Below the pieces are notes generated by a model. That model ran no database searches and had not been told where the DNA came from. It saw only the letters and a list, made by a program, of their open reading frames with translations. Positions 35,220 through 43,701 of a DNA stretch of 64,000 bases are shown here, in pieces. Made by a program: the position numbers and the translations under genes. The stretch covers positions 79,410-143,409 of the forward strand of contig CALVDG010000002.1 in NCBI GenBank assembly GCA_944326255.1, written 5' to 3'. Source of the DNA: an uncultured Bacteroidales bacterium. GTDB taxonomy: Bacteria; Bacteroidota; Bacteroidia; Bacteroidales; UBA932. Every line of letters begins with the position of its first letter. Position 1 is the first letter of the stretch.

Positions 35220-35699
35220 ATGAAAAGATTTCTATTACTGACACTTATGACCATGATGGCCCTGCCGTCCTTCAGTCAGGGCAGATTGCTTGAGAGCAGC
35301 GCGGAAAAAAAGCCCATGTGGGTAAAACACGATGTAGAGAAATATGATGTCTTTAAAATCAGCATGGAAAGCACCGTCAGTCTTGAAGATGCAAAGACGA
35401 AGGCTTTTGACGGGCTCCGCAATCTGGTAATAAACACAACCACGACTTACATGCTCAGGATCAACCATGACGGACGTGAGGCCGAAGAGATAATGAATGA
35501 TGTAAGGAACTCGGATTTTGTAAGGAATATCTCGGAATATTCCGCAATAGAGACATATTGGGAGCACCGGCTGATAAAACGGCAGGATGTGTACATATAT
35601 TACATTCTGTACGATTTTAATGATTTTGAAAAAAAGAAAATATCTTTGGATATAGATCAGGCCCGTAGCAGCACAATGGACGAACTGAATAAACTTTAA
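35220..35699 (+). CDS. Exported LPP20-like protein (cassette gene 1)
   Basis: A 159-residue exported protein; signal peptide about 1-20 (LLLTLMTMMALPSFSQ), no lipobox. The start at 35220 was chosen because it begins the signal peptide; a longer frame from 35157 adds an implausible head. The mature part has an LPP20-like pattern: ESSAEKKPMWV, then VSLEDAKTKAFDGLRNLV, then IETYWEHRLIKRQDVYIYYILYDFNDFEKK. The same three blocks occur in order in the N-terminal part of cassette gene 5, so the two are paralogues. It is the first of five co-oriented exported genes. Function unknown. Confidence 0.75.
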   Translation: MKRFLLLTLMTMMALPSFSQGRLLESSAEKKPMWVKHDVEKYDVFKISMESTVSLEDAKTKAFDGLRNLVINTTTTYMLRINHDGREAEEIMNDVRNSDFVRNISEYSAIETYWEHRLIKRQDVYIYYILYDFNDFEKKKISLDIDQARSSTMDELNKL

Positions 35700-35703
35700 A
35701 CAT

Positions 35704-36195
35704 ATGAGAACAATGAGAACCATTACAGCACTTGTGTTATGTGCATTGTTATGCGCCCCGATATATGCGCAGAAGTATACCGTCAGGAATTCCGGCAACT
35801 ACGAGGTCGTCACCCTTGGAGTAGGTGCTGACGGTACGAAAACATTCAAGATCTACGTTACTGAAAAAACTGAGAGAAAGGCTATTCCTCTGGCAAAGAA
35901 AGCTGCCATAGAAGTATGCGTGTTCAGAGGGCTGCCGGCCACAAGCACCGTAAGCGCAACCCCTGCCCTGTGCAGCCTGTCTGACGAACAGAAACACGCG
36001 GCCTTCTTCGAGGAGTTCTTCGCTCCGGGAGGACAGTATTTAAGGTATGTCAATGTAACTTCCTCCGAGAACCCGTCCAAGGAGAAAGTAAAGGGAGGGT
36101 TCAAATTCGGTCTGGAAGTGCAGGTACTGTACAACAATCTCCGCAACGACCTTCAGGATGCCGGTATAATCAGATCCCTCAGTTCGGGATTCTAG
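35704..36195 (+). CDS. Exported hypothetical protein (cassette gene 2)
   Basis: A 163-residue exported protein; signal peptide about 1-22 (ITALVLCALLCAPIYAQ). The mature domain begins KYTVRNSGNYEVVTLGVGADGTKTFKIYV and continues RKAIPLAKKAAIEVCVFRGLP, an alpha/beta pattern reminiscent of LPP20/CsgG-type periplasmic domains in which an exposed strand is followed by a helix of Ala and Lys. It ends with LNNDLRNDL-like text (VLYNNLRNDLQDAGIIRSLSSGF). I do not recognise a named family. It starts 4 bp after gene 1 and is followed by the DUF6175 gene. Confidence 0.72.
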   Translation: MRTMRTITALVLCALLCAPIYAQKYTVRNSGNYEVVTLGVGADGTKTFKIYVTEKTERKAIPLAKKAAIEVCVFRGLPATSTVSATPALCSLSDEQKHAAFFEEFFAPGGQYLRYVNVTSSENPSKEKVKGGFKFGLEVQVLYNNLRNDLQDAGIIRSLSSGF

Positions 36196-36226
36196 GAACT
36201 TCAATTAACATGCAATCAATACGGAT

Positions 36227-37192
36227 ATGAAAAAAATCATACTTTCGGCATTAATGCTCTTTTCAACAGCCACTGCTTTCTCCCAGGCGAGAAAGCCCAT
36301 CATTATGGTTATTCCCAGCGACATATACTGCACAAGGGCGGGATATGTCACTACCTATCAGGATGAGAGCGGAAACACTCAAACCGCAGCAGATTACAGC
36401 AAGGCTTTCCTCAACGATGAGAATCTCCGTCTGGCGATATCGGAGATGTCCAGCATCATGGCCGAGAGAGGGTTTCCTCTCAAAGACCTGGAGCAGACTC
36501 TCAAGAGCATGGAGAACCAGCAGGCTGAAGCCGCATTGTTCTCAGGTGCAGGCGGAGGCTCAATATACGAGTCTCCTCTTGACAAACTGAAGAGAACGGC
36601 TAAAGCCGACATCATCCTGGATCTGGATTTCAGCGTACACACCAGCGGTCCGAGAAAATATGTCTCTTTCAACCTCAGAGGTCTTGATGCATATACCAAC
36701 AAAGTCATTACATCGGCTTCCGGTCAGGGTGCTCCTTCTACAGCCGTGCCCGTAGGGCTTATGCTTGAAGAGGCTGTCCTCAACCATATGGATCCATTTA
36801 ACGCTGCCCTGCAGGCACACTTCGACGATATGTTCGCCAACGGACGCGAAGTGACCATCTCAGTGAGGATGACGGAGAACTGCCCTGTCACCATGTACGA
36901 TGATTTCGATTTCATGGGAGAGATCGTGACATTGTCTGATATCATAGACTGGTGGATGGACGAGAATACGGTCAACCACAGATTCTCAAGAGCAGGTGGC
37001 GGAGACTACTATACTGATTATGAGCAGGTACGCATCCCGCTTTACAAGACTGTCCTTGGAAAGGAAAGAGCTATCGACACCCGTTCTTTCGCCATGGACC
37101 TGGCCCGTTTCCTCAGCAAGGAGCCTTTCAACCTGCCTTTCAAGATCAATGAGAGAGGCCTTGGCAATGTATGGATTGTCTTAGGTGATTAA
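36227..37192 (+). CDS. DUF6175 family exported protein (cassette gene 3)
   Basis: A 321-residue exported protein; signal peptide about 1-20 (ALMLFSTATAFSQ). It matches my memory of the Bacteroidota family DUF6175: RKPIIMVIPSDIYCTRAGYV near the mature N-terminus, MAERGFPLKDLEQTLKSMENQ, ESPLDKLKRTAKADIILDLDF, FNLRGLDAYTNKVI, and FDDMFANGREVTISVRM. The order (a conserved name-binding strand, an 'identify residues then list' helix, a long aggregated sheet) suggests a CsgG/LpoB-like alpha/beta fold, which is inference. No enzymatic motif. It is the central gene of the cassette, 31 bp after gene 2 and 17 bp before gene 4. Confidence 0.75.
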   Translation: MKKIILSALMLFSTATAFSQARKPIIMVIPSDIYCTRAGYVTTYQDESGNTQTAADYSKAFLNDENLRLAISEMSSIMAERGFPLKDLEQTLKSMENQQAEAALFSGAGGGSIYESPLDKLKRTAKADIILDLDFSVHTSGPRKYVSFNLRGLDAYTNKVITSASGQGAPSTAVPVGLMLEEAVLNHMDPFNAALQAHFDDMFANGREVTISVRMTENCPVTMYDDFDFMGEIVTLSDIIDWWMDENTVNHRFSRAGGGDYYTDYEQVRIPLYKTVLGKERAIDTRSFAMDLARFLSKEPFNLPFKINERGLGNVWIVLGD

Positions 37193-37209
37193 TTTAAAAC
37201 ACTTTCTAT

Positions 37210-37923
37210 ATGAAAAAGATTTTAGCAACTATATCCGCTGTCCTGCTGGCAGTCTTCTCTGCTTCGGCTCAGGAACCCATGGAAGAGCAGGACAGACTCA
37301 ACATAGGTGTCGAGCGGCCCACAGGCGTCGCATACGACAACGCGGCGCAGACTCTCAGAAATAATCTCGTACAGGCTTTCGTCCTGAACGGGGTCGCAGC
37401 CGTAGACAGCCGCTTCACTACAGTGACAAACGTAGTGGAACTCTCCAAGGACGTTACATCAAGTGCCCCGGTAATGTATATCACAGAACTGGAAATGTCC
37501 ATCTTTGTAATCGACCTGTACACCGGTACAATCTTCGGACAGACTTCCTTCACTATCAAGGGGGTCGGAGACAGTGAGGGGGCCTCATATATGGATGCTA
37601 TCCGTAACGTCAAGGCCCGCAATCCGAAACTGCGCACTCTCATAACCGGAACCAAGGACAAGATATTCGCCTATTTCGATGCGGAAAGCGATCAGATATT
37701 CAACCGTATAGACGCGCTTATCGCATCAGGAGACTATAAAGCCGCCATGATAGAGGCCAATGCCATACCACGCTCATGCGCAGACCTCTACAACAAAGTA
37801 AGTCAGCGCATTGCCACTATACCGGCATCGGCCATAGCCGGGCTGACCATAGACAGAGGCCTTGTGGACGGCTATTACTTCTCCGGTTCCAGAGATGCCA
37901 GGATCGATCAGATTTTAAACTAA
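37210..37923 (+). CDS. Exported hypothetical protein (cassette gene 4)
   Basis: A 237-residue exported protein; signal peptide about 1-20 (ISAVLLAVFSASAQ). The mature domain runs RLNIGVERPTGVAYDNAAQTLRNNLVQAFVLNG, then VMYITELEMSIFVIDLYTGTIFGQTSFTIKGVG, then a C-terminal helical part (FNRIDALIASGDYKAAMIEANAIPRSC) like a single TPR-type helical pair. The layout resembles FlgT/CsgG-like domains of secretin- or flagellum-associated proteins, but there is no flagellar context. No named family is recognised with confidence. It lies 17 bp after DUF6175 and 13 bp before gene 5. Confidence 0.7.
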   Translation: MKKILATISAVLLAVFSASAQEPMEEQDRLNIGVERPTGVAYDNAAQTLRNNLVQAFVLNGVAAVDSRFTTVTNVVELSKDVTSSAPVMYITELEMSIFVIDLYTGTIFGQTSFTIKGVGDSEGASYMDAIRNVKARNPKLRTLITGTKDKIFAYFDAESDQIFNRIDALIASGDYKAAMIEANAIPRSCADLYNKVSQRIATIPASAIAGLTIDRGLVDGYYFSGSRDARIDQILN

Positions 37924-37936
37924 ACTGCATAAAACT

Positions 37937-39859
37937 ATGAGACGTATTATTACCATACTGCTTTTTGCCATGACAGCCGCTGTGGCCGCATACGCGCAGA
38001 AAGCACAGTACAAAGTCGAGGAGTCCAGTGCCAAGAAGATGCCCGAATGGGTCCTGTCCACTGAGAAAGATTATCTCATCGTCACTGCGACAGGCGGTGA
38101 TATCGAAGATGCTAAGGCAGCCGTTCTCGAAAGTGTAAAGAGACAGATAGCCCAGAGCATCGCCACCCGTATCGTGGCCGAGTCCAATCTCCAGACCTCG
38201 GCATTCGAGAGCGGAGACAGTTTCTCCAAAAGTCAAAGTCTGGAGACTTCCGTCATGTCCAGAACAGCGAAACTGCCGTTTATCGGAGAGATATCTCTCT
38301 CCAAAGCAGCTGACTATTACTGGGAAAGAAGGTACTACCGCTCCACAGGCAGATATGATTATTTCTACGCTGTGAAATACCCTTTCAGCGACTTCGAGAT
38401 GAGACAACTCGTCACCGACTACCAGCTTTATGACAAAGAGCTCAACGAGAGGCTCGCGAAGTTCGAAACAGATCTGGACTTCGTGTCTTCTATCGAGGAG
38501 ATCGGAGAGAACATCAACAATCTCAGGGTATTTCTCAATGAATTCGACGTACAGGATCCCAGATACAACCAGGTTCAGATCCTGTCCAACCGCTACCGCG
38601 AGCTTTACGACCAGATCACCATCGACTGGTTTCAGGAGAAAAAAGGCATCGTAGTGGCCAATCTCACATTAGGCGGGCGCGGCATCTCCACAAGTCAAAG
38701 ACCCGTACTCAGGTCCAACTGCGCATCTCAGATAACATCCTCATTCGAAGGCAATGCCCTTGTCATAAGATACAATGACGACAACTGCTACGATGAGGAC
38801 GAGAACTACATAGACCTTAGACTGAAAGCCGGCAACAAATACATCTCCGAACGGATATTCTTCAAGAGCACTGTGGACATATCCCTCACCGGCATCGTCT
38901 CCGACGCAGCCACAGGAGAGCCTGTCGCCTATGCCAGACTTACTCTGATACCAAGCGGAAAAACCGCAACGACCGGCAGGAACGGTATGTTCGTCTACAA
39001 CGACCTGTCCTCCGGAAACTATTCCATCCAGGCCGTAAAAGCCGGTTACAAGACAGTGGAAGTTCCTGCATCCGTAATGTCCGGCAGCACTGTCAGAGCA
39101 GACATCGTCATGACTCCTGACGGAAGTGCGGACACTTACACCCCGCCTGCCCCCGTAACGGTAGAAAAGCCCGTGACTGTTCAGACTGAGCAGCCGGTCG
39201 TAAAGCAGGAACCGGGAAAGGATCCGATAAACACAGTCCGCAACGGTCTGGCGGCCTATTTCCGGTTCAACGGCACGACCCGCAGCGAGGTATCCGCTAT
39301 CCAAGGGACCCCTGTCAACGGTCCTCAGTATACAGTAGACAGTCCGGACGGGACTAAGGCCATAGCTCTCAGTTCCCTTGATCTCAGCCAGATATCGTTC
39401 CCCAAACCGATGATTGCCTATCCGGCCCGCAACTACAGTATATCTTTCTGGATGAAAGGATACTCAAACGGTCACGTATGGTCCATGGCCTGCGGTGACT
39501 ACAGGTTCAACTACCCCAAGCTCACCATAAAGGAAGGACAGTTCTACATCAACAACCGCTTTGACTACAACGGTTCCAGCTTCACTCATCCTCAACTCGA
39601 CTACAACTGGCACTTCATAGCAATAGTGGTCAAGACAGAGAATAACGAGACCACAGCCGGACTTTATATCGACGGTGTGCTCGTGGACTCCATCTCACTT
39701 GCCGGCTCGGCCTCGCAGCCATGTACTAAGTTCCTTCTGGGCGGAGAGAGCGAGTCCGGGGACAATGCAATCGATTTCTACATTGACAATCTGAGAATCT
39801 ACAGCTCCAGGGCACTGTCCGACGAGGAAGTGGCTCAGATATACATGTCAGAGAAATAA
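37937..39859 (+). CDS. Exported LPP20-like protein with carboxypeptidase-regulatory-like and LamG domains (cassette gene 5)
   Basis: A 640-residue exported protein; signal peptide about 1-20 (LLFAMTAAVAAYAQ). The N-terminal domain (about 22-210) is LPP20-like and paralogous to cassette gene 1: EESSAKKMPEWV, IEDAKAAVLESVKRQIAQ and ADYYWERRYYRSTGRYDYFYAVKYPFSDFEMRQL. Residues about 313-395 form a CarboxypepD_reg-like beta-sandwich (LTGIVSDAATGEPVAYARL, GMFVYNDLSSGNYSIQAVKAGY). A Pro/Val/Thr-rich linker (about 395-430) leads to a C-terminal LamG/concanavalin-like domain (434-640: YSISFWMKGYSNGHVWSM, YNWHFIAIVVKTE, DNLRIYSSRALSDEEVAQIY). It is likely surface- or glycan-contacting. Function unknown. 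Confidence 0.78.
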   Translation: MRRIITILLFAMTAAVAAYAQKAQYKVEESSAKKMPEWVLSTEKDYLIVTATGGDIEDAKAAVLESVKRQIAQSIATRIVAESNLQTSAFESGDSFSKSQSLETSVMSRTAKLPFIGEISLSKAADYYWERRYYRSTGRYDYFYAVKYPFSDFEMRQLVTDYQLYDKELNERLAKFETDLDFVSSIEEIGENINNLRVFLNEFDVQDPRYNQVQILSNRYRELYDQITIDWFQEKKGIVVANLTLGGRGISTSQRPVLRSNCASQITSSFEGNALVIRYNDDNCYDEDENYIDLRLKAGNKYISERIFFKSTVDISLTGIVSDAATGEPVAYARLTLIPSGKTATTGRNGMFVYNDLSSGNYSIQAVKAGYKTVEVPASVMSGSTVRADIVMTPDGSADTYTPPAPVTVEKPVTVQTEQPVVKQEPGKDPINTVRNGLAAYFRFNGTTRSEVSAIQGTPVNGPQYTVDSPDGTKAIALSSLDLSQISFPKPMIAYPARNYSISFWMKGYSNGHVWSMACGDYRFNYPKLTIKEGQFYINNRFDYNGSSFTHPQLDYNWHFIAIVVKTENNETTAGLYIDGVLVDSISLAGSASQPCTKFLLGGESESGDNAIDFYIDNLRIYSSRALSDEEVAQIYMSEK

Positions 39860-39864
39860 GAAAG

Positions 39865-40911
39865 TTATCTTTTACGATAATGCCTGGAATCTCCCCATTG
39901 GCCGTAGCCGATGGGGATTTTCATTTCCCGCAGACGCTGTTCGGTTCTGGAGGACGAGATGGCCGCATCCTCTCCCACCCCGGGTTTATTCTGGTATATC
40001 TGATACTCCTCCCTTACTTCCGAAAGTGTCAGATTGGGCATGAGCACATTGGCTCCGGCCATTATAGCTCTTTCCCTGCCGTCAGGTGCTATGGCCTGCA
40101 TGGCAGTAGTGGCCGCGATATTGATATCCGGCATAAGCAGCCGCAGCAGGGCGACCATCCTCAATGACAGATCCAGTCTTCTCTCCAGATCCGGAATCAG
40201 ATGCCTCCAGGCGTACAGCGGCGTCTCCGAGTGCTCCAGATACGGTCCCATACCGCACATATCGATGTCCATCTCCTTGAAAAAGAGCAGGTCATCGGCC
40301 AGATTGGCTGCTGTCTGGAACGGAAGTCCTATCATAACCCCTGTGCCTACCTGATAGCCGCACTTGCGCAAGTCCCTGAGGGCCTGTACTCTCGTCTCGT
40401 AACTATGAACTGCGTCCACAGGATGGATCTTCTCGTACAGTTCCCTGGTAGAGGACTCTATCCGCAGCAGATACCGATGGGCTCCGGCCTCATACCACTC
40501 CCTGTACACATCTTCCGTCTGCTCTCCCAGTGACAGGGTTATGCCCAGGGGCCAGCGACTCTTGATCTCCACCAGCAGCGAGGTTATCTTGCCTATGAAT
40601 TTGCGGTCAGTACGCTCCCCGCCCTGAATTACCATTGAGCCGTATCCTTGCTCAGCAGCAAAAGCCGCAGCCTCCAGCACTTCCTCAGATGTCAGCTCAT
40701 ACCTGCCGGTATTCAGATTATCCCGCCTTATGCCGCAATACAGGCAGTTTTTGCGGCAGATATTGGATATCTCCACCAGACCGCGCAGATATACATTCTC
40801 TCCTACTGTCTCTTTCTTGACCCGGTATGCCTCGGAATACAGCGCTGCGGCTACTTCCGGAGAATCATCCTCCAGACAGGAAATCAAGGCCTCTCTGTCC
40901 AGATTCATCAT
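39865..40911 (-). CDS. hydE: [FeFe] hydrogenase H-cluster radical SAM maturase HydE
   Basis: A 348-residue radical SAM enzyme helping build the di-iron subcluster of [FeFe] hydrogenase. The 4Fe-4S motif is CX3CX2C at Cys52, Cys56, Cys59 (NICRKNCLYCGIRRDN). MVIQGGERTD, SLGEQTEDVY, HRYLLRIESSTRELYEKIHP and GTGVMIGLPFQT are typical of HydE, which separates it from biotin synthase and PylB. It overlaps hydF by 4 bp, so the two are translationally coupled. The third maturase HydG and the hydrogenase itself are not in the window. Confidence 0.93.
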   Translation of the reverse strand: MMNLDREALISCLEDDSPEVAAALYSEAYRVKKETVGENVYLRGLVEISNICRKNCLYCGIRRDNLNTGRYELTSEEVLEAAAFAAEQGYGSMVIQGGERTDRKFIGKITSLLVEIKSRWPLGITLSLGEQTEDVYREWYEAGAHRYLLRIESSTRELYEKIHPVDAVHSYETRVQALRDLRKCGYQVGTGVMIGLPFQTAANLADDLLFFKEMDIDMCGMGPYLEHSETPLYAWRHLIPDLERRLDLSLRMVALLRLLMPDINIAATTAMQAIAPDGRERAIMAGANVLMPNLTLSEVREEYQIYQNKPGVGEDAAISSSRTEQRLREMKIPIGYGQWGDSRHYRKR

Positions 40912-42107
40912 AACTGCAACGGTTTAAGGGCCCTTTCGTAGATACCTTTCATATAGGATATGGCCATACCGTAATTGGACACAGGTATACCTTTCTCTAT
41001 GGCCGGCAACAGACGGGAGAAGAGCTGACGCCTGGTAATCATGCAGCCACCGCACTGCAGCACCAGCGCATAGTCCTCTATGGGACGGCTGACCGCATCC
41101 AGACCGCCCACCACATCGAACTCCAGACTCTTTCCGGTGAACCTGCGCATCAGTGCCGGAATCTTCACCCTTCCGATATCATCGCACGAGGCATGATGAG
41201 TACATGACTCCAGTATCAACACCCTGTCCCCGTCATTAAGAGCACTTATCTTCGGAGTACCCTTGCAGTAATCCTCAAAACATCCCTTGCTGCGTGCCAG
41301 GAGCATACTGAAACTGGTAAGCGGCACATTTTCCGGAACTACAGCCGCCACTTCGCTGAAAGCCTGGCTGTCAGTAACTACAAGAGAGAACTCTCTGCCG
41401 TCGCTGAACAGAGCGGCCAGTCTATCCGGTTGCACCACAGTGACTACTGCCCCGATATCCAGCAGATTGCGTATCGCATTGACCTGAGGCAGGATCAGCC
41501 TGCCGGTAGGAGCCTCGCTGTCTATGGGACACACCAGCAGGACATGCTGTCCGGGACACACAAGTCCGTCAAACATAGGCCTCTCACTGTAGCGGGATGC
41601 AGAAACACTCTTTATCATCCTCTGTGTCAGCATACGCACCTCTTCTTCCAGCTCAGAAGCAGGCAGTGCAGTGGAAAATTCCACGGTCTCCGTCCCGGAT
41701 ATCTCCTCGACTCTGGCCTTAAGAGCATCGTCAAGCATACCCATATCGGATTTATTGTGAACCGGGATTACGGGCAGGGCATAGCGGGCAAAGAGCCGCA
41801 GCATACCCTCCTCATATTCCCCGAACGCATCTCCGGTAAAAACCAGAAGAGCCAGATCTATCTGAGCTGCGACCGACTCGCTTCTGGCGACCCTCATCCG
41901 CCCAAGATCACCCTCATCGTCTATACCGGCTGTATCAATCAGCACACAAGGTCCCAGTCCGAATATCTCGATCCGCTTCCGCACGGGGTCCGTAGTCGTT
42001 CCCGGAGTATCCGAGACTATCGCCACATCCTGACCGGCAAGAGCATTGATTATAGAGGATTTTCCGACATTTCTCCTTCCGAAAATGCCAATATTCACCG
42101 TACTCAT
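40908..42107 (-). CDS. hydF: [FeFe] hydrogenase H-cluster maturation GTPase HydF
   Basis: A 399-residue scaffold protein for H-cluster assembly. The N-terminal GTPase domain shows the P-loop GRRNVGKSS (residues 10-18), DTPGTTTDPV, DTAGIDDEGDLG and HNKSDMG. The C-terminal part carries the iron-sulphur ligands LESCTHHASCDDIGRVKIP and CGGCMITRRQ. I chose ATG at 42107 (MSTVNIGIFG), the natural start of the GTPase domain; an upstream frame adds nine residues. It is first in the hydF-hydE operon, divergent from the DUF6913 gene, with a TATTTTTG element 25 bp upstream. Confidence 0.93.
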   Translation of the reverse strand: MSTVNIGIFGRRNVGKSSIINALAGQDVAIVSDTPGTTTDPVRKRIEIFGLGPCVLIDTAGIDDEGDLGRMRVARSESVAAQIDLALLVFTGDAFGEYEEGMLRLFARYALPVIPVHNKSDMGMLDDALKARVEEISGTETVEFSTALPASELEEEVRMLTQRMIKSVSASRYSERPMFDGLVCPGQHVLLVCPIDSEAPTGRLILPQVNAIRNLLDIGAVVTVVQPDRLAALFSDGREFSLVVTDSQAFSEVAAVVPENVPLTSFSMLLARSKGCFEDYCKGTPKISALNDGDRVLILESCTHHASCDDIGRVKIPALMRRFTGKSLEFDVVGGLDAVSRPIEDYALVLQCGGCMITRRQLFSRLLPAIEKGIPVSNYGMAISYMKGIYERALKPLQL

Positions 42108-42131
42108 ATAAATCTTACAATTTATCAACGG

Positions 42132-42139
42132 CAAAAATA
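42132..42139 (-). promoter_or_regulatory. -7 promoter element (TATTTTTG) of hydF-hydE
   Basis: Minus strand TATTTTTG, 24 bp before the hydF ATG; back to back with the plus-strand element at 42161-42168, 21 bp between them. Confidence 0.5.
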
Positions 42140-42160
42140 TATCATTTTAATCTTTATTCG

Positions 42161-42168
42161 TATCTTTG
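42161..42168 (+). promoter_or_regulatory. -7 promoter element (TATCTTTG) of the DUF6913-DUF368-tamB operon
   Basis: TATCTTTG followed by GGGG and then ATG at 42173. With only 4 nt between the -7 box and the start codon, the mRNA is likely leaderless. Confidence 0.5.
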
Positions 42169-42172
42169 GGGG

Positions 42173-42715
42173 ATGAGAAATTGGTTTTTGACACGGATAT
42201 TGCAAAGGAAAGCTCTTAAGAAGATAAACAATCCCCACAAGGGCAGATACGTCTCTTTAAGCTCAGCCCGCAGGGTCGGTTTCATCGTAGACGCATGCAT
42301 TCCAGGAACAGCTGAGGCCGTGCATGTACTAAAAAAGGAACTGACAGGAAGAGGCATCGCATACACCGGCATCTGCATAGATCCAGGTAAAGAACCGCTA
42401 AGCGACAAGGAGATTGCCTCAGACTCATGCATATCTATCATAAGGCGCAAAAACACGAACTGGTACGGAATACCAAGGCCGGATACACTGAATGTGTTTC
42501 TTGGACAGCCTATTGACATACTCATAGACATGACATCCGGCAAACGGCTTTTTCAGGCCGACTACATCATCAAGAGATCAACTGCAGCACTCATCATCGG
42601 CGTGGACACATCACCGACATCACAATACGACATGATCGTCAGCCGTAAGGACGAGAATACCAGCGAAACAGAACTTGCAAAAAATATTATCAAATATCTA
42701 ACAACCATACACTAA
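42173..42715 (+). CDS. DUF6913-like cytoplasmic protein
   Basis: A 180-residue soluble protein with a basic N-terminal helix (WFLTRILQRKALKKINN), then an alpha/beta domain: RRVGFIVDACIPGTAEAVHVL, YTGICIDPGKEP, FLGQPIDILIDMTSGKRLFQADYIIKRS and ALIIGVDTSPTSQYDMIVS. It resembles the Bacteroidota family I know as DUF6913; no activity is established. It is first in an operon with the DUF368 transporter (5 bp) and tamB, and so may have an envelope-related role, which is inference. The start codon sits 4 bp after the -7 box. Confidence 0.68.
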   Translation: MRNWFLTRILQRKALKKINNPHKGRYVSLSSARRVGFIVDACIPGTAEAVHVLKKELTGRGIAYTGICIDPGKEPLSDKEIASDSCISIIRRKNTNWYGIPRPDTLNVFLGQPIDILIDMTSGKRLFQADYIIKRSTAALIIGVDTSPTSQYDMIVSRKDENTSETELAKNIIKYLTTIH

Positions 42716-42720
42716 ACGAC

Positions 42721-43686
42721 ATGAGAAAGTTTTCCTCATACGCGATGATTACCCTTAAAGGCATTGGCATGGGTGCCGCAGACGTGATTCCCGGAGTCTC
42801 CGGAGGCACAATAGCATTCCTGACAGGCATCTATGAAGAGTTGCTCGGCTCCATCAAATCCATCAACGCACAGGCCTTCAAGCTGCTTTTCACAGGCAGG
42901 ATCGGACAGTTCTGGAAGCACATCAACGGCAACTTCCTGATATCATTGATATTGGGTATCGGTATCAGTTTCTTCTCACTGGCAAAGCTGATGCAATATC
43001 TGATGGCCAACGAACCTATTCCCCTGTGGTCCTTTTTCTTCGGCCTCATCATCGCATCCGCAATACTTATTCTCAAGGACATAGACCTCACCAAGATAAA
43101 GCATCTGCTGGCCCTTGCTCTAGGTATAGCAGCCGGAGCCGCCATCTGTCTGATCTCCCCTACCGAGACACCGAATGACCTATGGTTCATCTTCCTTTGC
43201 GGAGCCATAGCCATCTGCGCGATGATATTGCCCGGCATATCCGGCAGTTTCATCCTGCTGCTGCTGGGCAAGTACGAATATATGCTGAAAGCACTCACTG
43301 ATCTCAATATAGTACTGATACTTACATTCGTAGTCGGTGCCGCCATAGGTATAGTGTCTTTCTCACACTTCCTGACATGGCTGTTGAAAAAATACCATGT
43401 AACCACTATCAGCGCACTGGCCGGCATCATGATAGGCTCACTGGTAAAAGTATGGCCGTGGCAGTTCCAGCACGACGGAGTCTCCATGCCGGTCCTGCCC
43501 TTCGACGAGCGCATACAGACAGGTGTGCAGAGTATGATAGAGGCCGGCAAAAGTGTAGGAGACATAACAAAATACTCAGGCCACATAGGCCTTGCGGTAC
43601 TCTTCGCTCTCATCGGCGTCGCACTGGTGCTCATACTTGAGCTGGCGGCCAACAGGACACGGAAAAAACAGGAACAGGCACAATAA
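42721..43686 (+). CDS. DUF368 family polytopic membrane protein (polyprenyl-phosphate translocase family)
   Basis: A 321-residue inner-membrane protein of family DUF368. The signature GIGMGAADVIPGVSGGTIAFLTGIYEELL is at residues 13-41, and its inverted-repeat counterpart (CGAIAICAMILPGISGSFILLLLGKYEYML) is at about 159-188. About eight hydrophobic segments are visible. Some DUF368 members (PopT) have been shown to recycle undecaprenyl phosphate across the membrane for wall and glycan synthesis; transfer to this protein is by family. It lies 5 bp after the DUF6913 gene, and its stop is in frame with the 5' end of tamB. Confidence 0.88.
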   Translation: MRKFSSYAMITLKGIGMGAADVIPGVSGGTIAFLTGIYEELLGSIKSINAQAFKLLFTGRIGQFWKHINGNFLISLILGIGISFFSLAKLMQYLMANEPIPLWSFFFGLIIASAILILKDIDLTKIKHLLALALGIAAGAAICLISPTETPNDLWFIFLCGAIAICAMILPGISGSFILLLLGKYEYMLKALTDLNIVLILTFVVGAAIGIVSFSHFLTWLLKKYHVTTISALAGIMIGSLVKVWPWQFQHDGVSMPVLPFDERIQTGVQSMIEAGKSVGDITKYSGHIGLAVLFALIGVALVLILELAANRTRKKQEQAQ

Positions 43687-43701
43687 AACAACAATTCAGC
43701 C

